From: Amylibacter sp. IMCC11727
GTDB lineage: Bacteria > Pseudomonadota > Alphaproteobacteria > Rhodobacterales > Rhodobacteraceae
Direction of reading: 5' to 3'
Assembly (NCBI RefSeq): GCF_029854195.1
Contig: NZ_CP122960.1
Location: forward strand, 1,866,001-1,930,000
DNA length: 64,000 bases
Numbering within the stretch: the first letter of the stretch is position 1; every line of letters begins with the position of its first letter. A program made the translations under genes and the position numbers. Shown one piece after another: positions 7,400 to 14,907 of the stretch. The notes beneath the pieces were generated by a model. It did no database searches. It had not been told where the DNA came from and saw nothing but the letters and a program-made list of their open reading frames with translations.

Positions 7400-9154
7400 T
7401 TACACCATCACCGCGCCGCCAGCCTCAATCGCGCCCTCTGTCGAAGCATCGCCAAGCAGCATTTCGTTGTGTGCCTTACCCGATGGGATCATTGGGAAAC
7501 AGTTTTCGTGCTTTTCAACCAAGCAATCAAACACAACAGGACCATCGTGATTGATCATTTCCATGATCGCATCATCCAGATCCGCTGGATCAGACACTTG
7601 AATGCCTTTCGCGCCAAAGGCTTCGGCCAACTTCACGAAATCAGGCAGCGCTTCGGACCAGCTTGATGAATACCGCTCACCGTGCAGCAATTCTTGCCAT
7701 TGGCGCACCATGCCCAGCCGTTCGTTGTTCAGGATGAACTGTTTCACGGGCAAACGATACTGCATTGCTGTGCCAAGTTCCTGCATGTTCATCAACCAGC
7801 TGGCTTCGCCCGCCACGTTAATTACCAGGCTGTTAGGATGGGCCATTTGCACGCCAACAGACGCAGGGAAACCGTACCCCATCGTGCCCAAACCACCTGA
7901 TGTCATCCAACGGTTCGGATCGTTAAAGCCCATGAACTGTGCCGCCCACATTTGGTGCTGGCCCACTTCGGTGGTCACATACCGATCATGATCCTTGGTC
8001 AAGGCTTCCAACCGTTCGAGCGCATACTGCGGCTTGATAATTGAGCCTTTCTGCTCGTACTTCAGGCAGTCTACGGCACGCCAGTCATTCAACTGCCCCC
8101 ACCAGTTCTGAACCGCATCCGCGTCTGTCTTGCGACCACGGGATTTCCACACTTTCAACAAGTCCTCCAACACATGGCCACAGTCCCCAATGATCGGGAT
8201 ATCCACATGAATCACTTTGTTGATGGAAGACGGGTCAATATCGATGTGCGCTTTCTTGGAATTTGGGCTGAACGCGTCAACCAAACCCGTGATACGGTCG
8301 TCAAACCGCGCACCAATGTTGATCATCAAATCACAGCCGTGCATGGCCATGTTTGCTTCATAGGTGCCGTGCATCCCCAACATACCAAGCCACTGATCGC
8401 TTTTGGCAGGATACGCCCCAAGCCCCATCAACGTCGATGTCACTGGAAACTTCGTCGCATCCGCAAATTCGCGCAACAACGTGGATGCGGCTGGGCCAGA
8501 GTTGATTACACCACCGCCAGAATAAATGATCGGCTTTTTCGCCTTTTCAATCAATTCAACCAGTTCTGTGATCTTTTCCATGTCCCCTTTCACGCGCGGC
8601 GCATAATGGCCTTTGTCCGCCTTCGCAGGGCCAACGTAAGTGCCGTTCGCAAACTGCACGTCCTTTGGAATGTCGATCAACACAGGGCCAGGGCGACCAG
8701 ATGTGGCCACATGAAACGCTTGGTGCATGGTTTGCGCCAATTCGTTGGTGTCACGTACCAGCCAGTTATGTTTCGTACACGGGCGCGTAATGCCAACGGT
8801 GTCGGCCTCTTGGAACGCATCATTGCCGATCATGAATGTCGGAACCTGTCCTGTCAGAACAATCATCGGAATGCTGTCCATCAACGCGTCAGTCATGCCT
8901 GTCACTGCATTTGTTGCACCAGGACCAGACGTGACCAAAACAACGCCCGGTTTGCCCGTGGACCGTGCATACCCTTCAGCGGCGTGCGTTGCCCCTTGTT
9001 CGTGGCGCACCAATACGTGGCGAATATCGTTTTGCTGGAAGATTTCATCATAAATCGGCAGAACAGCCCCGCCTGGATATCCAAAGACGACGTCGACGCC
9101 CTGATCCTTCAAGGCTTTAACAACGATTTGCGCTCCAGTTATTTGACGTGTCAT
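7400..9154 (-). CDS. ilvI: Acetolactate synthase large (catalytic) subunit
   Basis: 584 residues. The ThDP-activating glutamate sits in RHEQGATHAAEGYA, and the PYR, central FAD and PP domains are all present. The product is acetolactate or acetohydroxybutyrate in valine, leucine and isoleucine synthesis. In the PP domain the usual GDGSFQMN metal-binding motif reads GEASWLMN, with Glu in place of Asp; I recall this variant from other Rhodobacterales IlvI proteins. Expression is likely controlled by the leader peptide and attenuator upstream. Confidence 0.97.
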   Translation of the reverse strand: MTRQITGAQIVVKALKDQGVDVVFGYPGGAVLPIYDEIFQQNDIRHVLVRHEQGATHAAEGYARSTGKPGVVLVTSGPGATNAVTGMTDALMDSIPMIVLTGQVPTFMIGNDAFQEADTVGITRPCTKHNWLVRDTNELAQTMHQAFHVATSGRPGPVLIDIPKDVQFANGTYVGPAKADKGHYAPRVKGDMEKITELVELIEKAKKPIIYSGGGVINSGPAASTLLREFADATKFPVTSTLMGLGAYPAKSDQWLGMLGMHGTYEANMAMHGCDLMINIGARFDDRITGLVDAFSPNSKKAHIDIDPSSINKVIHVDIPIIGDCGHVLEDLLKVWKSRGRKTDADAVQNWWGQLNDWRAVDCLKYEQKGSIIKPQYALERLEALTKDHDRYVTTEVGQHQMWAAQFMGFNDPNRWMTSGGLGTMGYGFPASVGVQMAHPNSLVINVAGEASWLMNMQELGTAMQYRLPVKQFILNNERLGMVRQWQELLHGERYSSSWSEALPDFVKLAEAFGAKGIQVSDPADLDDAIMEMINHDGPVVFDCLVEKHENCFPMIPSGKAHNEMLLGDASTEGAIEAGGAVMV

Positions 9155-9202
9155 TTTCTTGCTCCAGCTTCACATCATCGGTTTCGAATTCGGTACAGGC
9201 AT

Positions 9203-9224
9203 AAAAAAACCCCCAATCAGGGGG
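9203..9224 (-). terminator. Attenuator (rho-independent terminator) in the ilvIH leader
   Basis: On the minus strand CCCCC-TGATT-GGGGG is followed by TTTTTTT. It sits 25 bases after the leader-peptide stop and about 48 bases before ilvI. A terminator inside a 5' leader right after a branched-chain-rich peptide is the classic attenuation layout. Confidence 0.85.
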
Positions 9225-9249
9225 CTGCGCATGGGGATAGAAACGAGTG

Positions 9250-9312
9250 TTATCGCTTCCGCGCCATGCGCTTGGTCACTACGACTAGAATGTCTGCTTG
9301 TTCCGTATTCAT
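9250..9312 (-). CDS. ilv leader peptide (attenuation control)
   Basis: A 20-codon reading frame, MNTEQADILVVVTKRMARKR, lies upstream of ilvI and ahead of the attenuator. Five consecutive codons specify Ile-Leu-Val-Val-Val, all three end products of the pathway. Ribosome stalling there when charged tRNA is scarce would prevent the terminator from forming. I see no ribosome-binding site; the predicted transcription start falls at or next to the ATG, so translation may be leaderless. The antiterminator pairing was not worked out. Confidence 0.8.
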   Translation of the reverse strand: MNTEQADILVVVTKRMARKR

Positions 9313-9318
9313 GCGCGT

Positions 9319-9347
9319 AAACTATGGCTGCCACGAAAGGCGGTCAA
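9319..9347 (-). promoter_or_regulatory. Promoter candidate for the ilv leader-ilvIH operon
   Basis: On the minus strand TTGACC (9342-9347) and TAGTTT (9319-9324) are spaced by 17 bases. Transcription would start about 7 bases beyond, at or next to the leader ATG at 9312. Confidence 0.5.
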
Positions 9348-9742
9348 GGTCTTTCGCCAAGAAAATGTCGCGAAATGCTGCCTTTTTGAAACAATCTTCC
9401 AAATTTAGGGAATTTCGCAAAAGCCCTGCTGCGGGTTTTTGTAATTTTGTGAATCAGTTTAACGATAACACCAGCCCATCCCTATTGCGTCGGTGTGCAA
9501 TTGTATACCGAACGGAGTCGGGTCAGCGTAATTTTCAGATAGCGCCTCGTAAGAATTCGTTACATTCTTTCAAAATACGGAAAAAATTGGAAATTCTGTA
9601 ATAACTTCGCCGTCAAGTCTCGAAAATCAGTTGCATTATTCCTTGGCCCCATTGCATGCTCCACACAGCATTCGGCGGGTGGCCTTGGGAACCACCATAT
9701 CTGCTTGCCCGAATTGCGTTTAACATGGAGGAGAATACATAC
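9348..9742. other. AT-rich divergent intergenic region between ilv leader and TRAP operon
   Basis: No convincing gene is seen. It must hold the TRAP operon promoter. A terminator-like hairpin on the plus strand (AAAAGCCC / GGGTTTTT, 9419-9440, one G-T pair) has no gene in front of it and could end a short transcript running from the ilv side. Several AATT-rich repeats are present without a clear palindrome. Confidence 0.4.
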
Positions 9743-10834
9743 ATGGAACGTCGTAAGTTTCTAAAAGGCGCAGCACTTGGTGCAGGCGCTGCGGCTCTGG
9801 CAACACCAGCGGTGTCTGCGAGCCACGCCAAAGAAATGACAATCGTATCTACTTGGCCACGGGACTTCCCGGGTTTGGGTATTTCAGCACAGCGTCTGGC
9901 TGCGCGCATCGAAGAGCTGTCTAACGGTGCAATCAAAGTAAACTACTTCGCTGCTGGCGAGCGCGTTGGTGCGTTTGACTCATTTGACGAAGTTGCTTCT
10001 GGTAACTCCCAAGCGTACATCGCTGCGGACTATTACTGGGTTGGTAAGCACCCAGCATTCGCCTATTTCACATCCGTGCCATTTGGCATGACAACAGTGG
10101 AGTGGAACGCGTGGATCAAGTTCGGTGGCGGTCAAGCGCTCTGGGACGAAGTATCTGGCGAATTCGGCCTGAAAGCACTCGCATGTGGTGCCACAGGTAC
10201 GCAGGCTGGTGGCTGGTTCAACAAAGAGATCGAATCCCCAGAAGACCTTAAAGGTCTGAAAATGCGTATTCCGGGTCTTGGCGGTAACGTGATGTCCAAA
10301 CTGGGCGTTTCAACTGTTTCATTGCCAGGTGGTCAGATTTACGAAAACCTCGTTTCTGGTGCTATCGACGCGACAGAATGGGTTGGTCCTTACAACGACT
10401 ACTTCATGAAGTTCTACGAAGCTGCCAAATACTACTACACTGGCGGCATGCACGAGCCAGGTGGTGGTCTTGCGTTCGGTATGAACAAATCATGGTACGA
10501 AGGTCTGTCAGACTGGGAAAAAGCTGTCATCGAAGCTGCATGTAACGAAGAGCACGCGGCACAATTCGAAGAAACAGTCGCTCTGAACGGCGAATACCTC
10601 ACAAAACTCGTAGACGAGCAGGGCGTACAAGTTCGTGCATTCAACGACGATGTTTGGGACGCAATGGGCGAAGCAGCAGCGGAAGTGTTTGAAGAAACAC
10701 GTGCGCACTCTGATCTCGCAACGAAAGTTGACGATGATTTCCAAGCCAAACTCCGCGAGTACGGCAGCGCGATGGCTGCGTTTGAGGTTACTTACGTGAA
10801 CCAGCGCAACCGCGTTCTGGGCATCACAGAGTAA
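9743..10834 (+). CDS. TRAP transporter solute-binding protein (DctP family, TakP-like)
   Basis: 363 residues starting at an ATG behind GGAGGAG. The Tat-type signal ERRKFLKGAALGAGAAALATPAVSA directs export to the periplasm. The mature part has the DctP features and reads ATEWVGPYNDY in the ligand region. I associate that with the TakP group, which binds 2-oxo acids such as pyruvate and 2-oxobutyrate. It is the first gene of a P-Q-M operon next to ilvIH; TakP ligands are related to branched-chain metabolism, but a functional link is inference. Confidence 0.88.
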   Translation: MERRKFLKGAALGAGAAALATPAVSASHAKEMTIVSTWPRDFPGLGISAQRLAARIEELSNGAIKVNYFAAGERVGAFDSFDEVASGNSQAYIAADYYWVGKHPAFAYFTSVPFGMTTVEWNAWIKFGGGQALWDEVSGEFGLKALACGATGTQAGGWFNKEIESPEDLKGLKMRIPGLGGNVMSKLGVSTVSLPGGQIYENLVSGAIDATEWVGPYNDYFMKFYEAAKYYYTGGMHEPGGGLAFGMNKSWYEGLSDWEKAVIEAACNEEHAAQFEETVALNGEYLTKLVDEQGVQVRAFNDDVWDAMGEAAAEVFEETRAHSDLATKVDDDFQAKLREYGSAMAAFEVTYVNQRNRVLGITE

Positions 10835-10855
10835 TCAACTCAACGAACTGATCTT

Positions 10856-10879
10856 TTGCGGGGCTTTCGGGCCCCGCAA
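10856..10879 (+). other. Intercistronic hairpin after the binding-protein gene
   Basis: A perfect 9-bp GC-rich stem (TTGCGGGGC / GCCCCGCAA) with a 6-base loop and no U-tract. Such hairpins after binding-protein genes commonly stabilise the upstream message, keeping the periplasmic protein in excess. Confidence 0.6.
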
Positions 10880-10975
10880 TTCCAAAACACTGCGATTGTA
10901 ACTGCACCATCGCAGGGGCTGTTTGGAGACAGCTACAACAGGTTTTGCGGATCTTCGGGTCCAACGGGGAATATC

Positions 10976-11968
10976 ATGGCATCTGATGCGTCTTCTGTAA
11001 TCGTTCAGAAATACGGCAGCCCAGCACCACTTATCCGCCTGATTGGTTGGACAATGTTGGCCGTGCTGGCCGCTTTTCTTATCAACAATGTTCTAAATGT
11101 GGGCTTCGAATTCCCCCACGTTACAGCTTTGTTTGATGGCAACATGGGTGCGCTGGTTCCCGCTCTGATTTATGTGATCGCCATTGCATTGGCCTTTCTC
11201 TACGTCCTCACCTCAAGTTCAGTTGCCTTGCGCTGGGACGCACACATCATACACAAATTCAACGTCTACCTGATCCGTGCCTGCTTCTGGTCGGTATTTC
11301 TTGTGGGCATTGCAGACACCGCTATTGCGTTTTTGCGCGTTGAAAACCTTTGGGAGGTCTTTGTCTCCTCGGAAATGGCCTCAAACTTCAAAAGCGCTCG
11401 CTTTGTCGGGGGCACAATTCACATTCCGCTGATTGTCGCAGGCTTTGTCATCGCGATCTTTACGCGCACTTTGGGCTTTACGTGGCTTGCGCTTTTAATC
11501 GTCGCCGCCGAACTCGCAATTGTAATCACACGGTTTGTTTTCTCTTATGAACAAGCCTTCATGGGCGATTTGGTACGCTACTGGTACGCCGCGCTGTTCC
11601 TCTTTGCCTCGGCTTACACATTGTTCGAAGAAGGCCACGTTCGCGTTGATGTCCTTTACGCGGGGTTCAAAGACAAAACACGCGGTATGATCAACGCGGT
11701 GGGTTCGCTTGCCTTAGGGGCGACAACCTGCTGGGTCATTCTGGGGCTGGGCCTGAACGGCAAACAGTCAATGATCAACTCCCCTGTAATGAACTTCGAA
11801 GTAACGCAATCTGGCAGCAATGGCCTGTATATCAAATACCAAATGGCGGCGTTCTTGGGCATTTTTGCGATCACAATGCTGATCCAATTTACCAGCTACT
11901 TCCTAGAAGCCGTTGCAAACTACCGCAACGAACCCGGCCAGCGCACAGTTGCGCCACCAGCTCACTAA
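10976..11968 (+). CDS. TRAP transporter small permease subunit (DctQ family, long form)
   Basis: 330 residues from an ATG with GGGGA upstream; an in-frame start 120 bases earlier would run through the intercistronic hairpin. Several hydrophobic segments are seen, including ones near residues 20-40, 55-75, 100-120 and 155-205, with a DctQ-like C-terminal half (YALFLFASAYTLFEEGHVRVDVLY-type pattern). Most DctQ proteins have four membrane spans and about 170 residues, so this one carries extra N-terminal membrane segments, as in other TakQ-like proteins. Its stop is 17 bases before the large permease. Confidence 0.85.
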   Translation: MASDASSVIVQKYGSPAPLIRLIGWTMLAVLAAFLINNVLNVGFEFPHVTALFDGNMGALVPALIYVIAIALAFLYVLTSSSVALRWDAHIIHKFNVYLIRACFWSVFLVGIADTAIAFLRVENLWEVFVSSEMASNFKSARFVGGTIHIPLIVAGFVIAIFTRTLGFTWLALLIVAAELAIVITRFVFSYEQAFMGDLVRYWYAALFLFASAYTLFEEGHVRVDVLYAGFKDKTRGMINAVGSLALGATTCWVILGLGLNGKQSMINSPVMNFEVTQSGSNGLYIKYQMAAFLGIFAITMLIQFTSYFLEAVANYRNEPGQRTVAPPAH

Positions 11969-11985
11969 GCTAAGGACCTCGTCAC

Positions 11986-14637
11986 ATGGAACTCTTCTTT
12001 CTCGCCGTTCTGGTCCTGACCATGGCTTTTGCCCTGGGTTCTGGCTATCCCGTTGCTTTCGCGCTGCCAGGGGCTGCGATCATCTCAATCGGCTTAGCCG
12101 CAGGTACAGGCTATCTCTTTGGCGGTGGCACAGACGCTTACTTCCATACGGGAGGGCCACAACAATGGCTCTCCGCAGGGACAATTAACCTACGCGGCAC
12201 CTTTTGGGAGGTCGAGAGGGATACGCTCATTGCCATTCCGCTCTTTATCTTTATGGGCATCATGCTCCAACGTTCCAAAATCGCCGAAGATTTGCTGCTC
12301 ACCATGGCGTCTTTGTTCGGGCCAATCCCTGGCGGTTTGGGTATCTCCGTTGTTTTTGTGGGCGCATTGCTCGCTGCGACAACGGGTATCTTGGGGGCGA
12401 CTGTTGTGGCCATGGGCCTCATCTCTTTACCTGCCATGTTGCGAAACGGCTACTCGCCATCCCTCGCGTCTGGCACAATCGCAGCATCTGGAACGCTCGG
12501 TCAGATCATCCCACCGTCCATCGTTCTGATTATTCTCGCGGACCAATTGGCCTCCGCCACAGACCAAGCGTCCTCTGCACGCAAAGCCCTCCACAAAGAA
12601 AGCACTGGCGAACTCTCAATGCCGTCCATCTTTGATGTGGCCTCCACATCTGCTGGCGAAATGTTCCTTGGCGCTTTTGTTCCGGGCCTCGTTCTGGTTG
12701 GCCTCTACATGCTTTACATACTTGTGTACGCATTGATCAAACCAAGCGCCGCACCTGCCGTTAAATACGAAGGCCAGATGAACCTGCAATTCTGGGGCAA
12801 CGTTGTTATGACACTCGTGCCACCTTTGGCGCTGATCTTCCTCGTGCTGGGTTCCATCATCGGCGGTATTGCAACGGTGAACCAAGCGGGCGCAATTGGT
12901 GCGGCAGGGGCCATGATCATGGCCGGCTATCGCCTGTGCGAAGGCAAGAAATCCACCTATCTTCCCGCCATATTGGCCATCGTTTCATTGCTGGTGATCA
13001 CATTTGCGCTGCGCAATTACGAAATGAACGTCAAAGCCATGTCGACCCCTGAAGACGCCACTGGCATCATGATTGGCGCGTTTGGAACCATCGGTCTTTT
13101 GATTGCGTTGATTTGGTCAGGCATCCGCGTCTTGCGCATCGACAATACGCTGCAAGGTGTGATGCTCGAAACCGCGAAAACCACGTCACTGGTGTTTATC
13201 ATCCTGTTAGGGGCCGCAATGCTCACCGCAGCCTTCCGCGCCTTTGGAGGTGAAGAGCTGGTGCGTGAATTCCTACTGTCCTTACCTGGCGGGTTCTGGA
13301 CCCAGTTTATTATCGTTATGGCGGTTATTTTCTTCCTCGGGTTCTTCCTCGACTTCATCGAAATTGCGGTGGTTGTCGTGCCGATTGTGGCACCAATCCT
13401 GCTTGCAGACCCAGGCGCAAATATCACGGCTGTTTGGCTGGGTGTGATGATTGGTTTGAACATTCAAACCTCGTTCCTCACGCCGCCATTCGGCTTTGCA
13501 CTGTTCTACCTGCGCGGGGTCGCACCTGCGGCGGTGAAAACAATCGCCATGTACAAAGGTGTCATTGCGTTCATCGCACTGCAACTTTTTGCACTTGGCA
13601 TCGTCGGTCTGTACCCACCTCTGGTGAATTACTTGCCAAACCGCGTCAGCTTCCTGTCGGATCAGGCGCCACCGCCGCGCAATCCAAAGCTGCAATTCTG
13701 CATGGAAGACTACGTGTCTGGTCAATTGGCAGCGGATGACGGCAAAACGCTTGCCGCGATCAAAACCGCTCAAGGCCTGAATTTCGATGTCCTGCCGAAG
13801 AAGATGTCAAAAAGCGTGTCCAAAGCCGTCGACAGTGCAGAAGAAGCCATCGCCAAACTGAATGAGGCTTTCGTTGCTGCCGACGCAGTAGAGGCAGCCT
13901 CTGGCGCGTATCGCCCTCAATTGCGCTTGGTGCGCGGCATCGAAAAGAACATTCGCCGTGAACAAAAGCACCTGACGGAAATGAACACCACTCTTGGCCG
14001 CCTCCCGGCAGACAGCCCCGATCGCGAAGACCTGATGGCTGACATCGCCAAGGCAGAGGCGCATATCGCTGAACTGCAAGGTCAAATCCCTGACACATGG
14101 GATGGGGTGCATGAAACCTTCGCCAAACTGACCAAAGCGGAGAACGATGCGCGCAACAAATACCGCCGCAACGCAGATACATCCTACGAAGATGTTGCCG
14201 AAGCCTTGGCTGCCATGAACGACACCACCGCATACCTTGGCTTTGAAGAAGAGCTTTTGGCACTGCGGGCCACTGTTGAAGCGGGTGATCCAAAAGAAAC
14301 CGAAGCTTTGGTCAACGATCTGTCCAAACGCATCGGCAAACTCGGTGCAACGGACGATGTGAAAAAAGCACTCGGTAAGGCTCGCCGCAAATTGAAAGCG
14401 AAAACCCCCGATGTTGAGGCCGCGCTTTCAGAATATGACAAAGCCATCGCCTCCTTTGAAAATGGCAAAGTCTGGCGTGCAGAAGCAGAAACCGCGCTGC
14501 GCCCAGGGTTGGAAACATACCTGTCTACCATCGAAGGCACTTTGGGGCTGCGGATGCAATCTGGTCTCACACGGGAACAGGCGCTGTTCATGGCCAGCTG
14601 TTCTGCACATCACCGCGATATTTCCCTGAACTTCTAA
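11986..14637 (+). CDS. TRAP transporter large permease (DctM family) with long C-terminal extension
   Basis: 883 residues; typical DctM proteins have 425-650. Residues 1 to about 545 form the multi-span channel (GALLAATTGILGATVVAMG and GTLGQIIPPSIVLIIL are typical DctM stretches). From about 546 to 883 follows a hydrophilic region rich in Ala, Glu, Lys and Asp with predicted coiled-coil character and no membrane span. The extension is in the same frame with no internal start, so it is a true fusion or domain gain. It is the last gene of the operon; a strong terminator follows. Confidence 0.88.
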   Translation: MELFFLAVLVLTMAFALGSGYPVAFALPGAAIISIGLAAGTGYLFGGGTDAYFHTGGPQQWLSAGTINLRGTFWEVERDTLIAIPLFIFMGIMLQRSKIAEDLLLTMASLFGPIPGGLGISVVFVGALLAATTGILGATVVAMGLISLPAMLRNGYSPSLASGTIAASGTLGQIIPPSIVLIILADQLASATDQASSARKALHKESTGELSMPSIFDVASTSAGEMFLGAFVPGLVLVGLYMLYILVYALIKPSAAPAVKYEGQMNLQFWGNVVMTLVPPLALIFLVLGSIIGGIATVNQAGAIGAAGAMIMAGYRLCEGKKSTYLPAILAIVSLLVITFALRNYEMNVKAMSTPEDATGIMIGAFGTIGLLIALIWSGIRVLRIDNTLQGVMLETAKTTSLVFIILLGAAMLTAAFRAFGGEELVREFLLSLPGGFWTQFIIVMAVIFFLGFFLDFIEIAVVVVPIVAPILLADPGANITAVWLGVMIGLNIQTSFLTPPFGFALFYLRGVAPAAVKTIAMYKGVIAFIALQLFALGIVGLYPPLVNYLPNRVSFLSDQAPPPRNPKLQFCMEDYVSGQLAADDGKTLAAIKTAQGLNFDVLPKKMSKSVSKAVDSAEEAIAKLNEAFVAADAVEAASGAYRPQLRLVRGIEKNIRREQKHLTEMNTTLGRLPADSPDREDLMADIAKAEAHIAELQGQIPDTWDGVHETFAKLTKAENDARNKYRRNADTSYEDVAEALAAMNDTTAYLGFEEELLALRATVEAGDPKETEALVNDLSKRIGKLGATDDVKKALGKARRKLKAKTPDVEAALSEYDKAIASFENGKVWRAEAETALRPGLETYLSTIEGTLGLRMQSGLTREQALFMASCSAHHRDISLNF

Positions 14638-14661
14638 AGCGCAGGGCAAATACACCAACAC

Positions 14662-14692
14662 AAAAAGCGCGGCCAATTTGGTCGCGCTTTTT
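14662..14692 (+). terminator. Rho-independent terminator of the TRAP operon
   Basis: AAAAAGCGCG-GCC pairs with GGT-CGCGCTTTTT around an AATTT loop, ending in a T-run. The A-run on the other arm makes it bidirectional, so it may also serve the minus-strand gene that ends just beyond. Confidence 0.85.
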
Positions 14693-14698
14693 ACGTTT

Positions 14699-14905
14699 TC
14701 AAGACGTCCAATAAACCGTCTGAATTGGCGTACGCTCTAAAATGTTCAATTCTCGCCAAGTCGCGCGGCATATTTCACCGTTGTCCTCCGTGAAATACAC
14801 CGCATCTTGATCCGAAAGTGTTTCATCTGGAAACGTCACATCTGCCAAGAACACTATCTCAAGCGCTTTGCCCCGAATGTCTTGAAGAGGGCGCCACACA
14901 GACAT
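14699..14905 (-). CDS. Small hypothetical protein, coupled to the penicillin-acylase gene
   Basis: 68 residues, rich in acidic and aromatic residues, with no signal peptide or membrane span. Its ATG comes two bases after the stop of the upstream acylase-family gene (TAG-GC-ATG), so translation is probably coupled. I do not recognise a family. Confidence 0.6.
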   Translation of the reverse strand: MSVWRPLQDIRGKALEIVFLADVTFPDETLSDQDAVYFTEDNGEICRATWRELNILERTPIQTVYWTS

Positions 14906-14907
14906 GC

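Noticed and set aside
9419..9440. Small RNA terminator
   Set aside because: The hairpin with a U-tract is real, but no promoter or conserved RNA body in front of it could be recognised; kept only as a note on the gap.
8174..9601. A 475-codon plus-strand frame antisense to ilvI and its leader
   Set aside because: It runs opposite the well-supported ilvI gene, has no family features and no ribosome site; it is a shadow of the opposite strand's codon bias.
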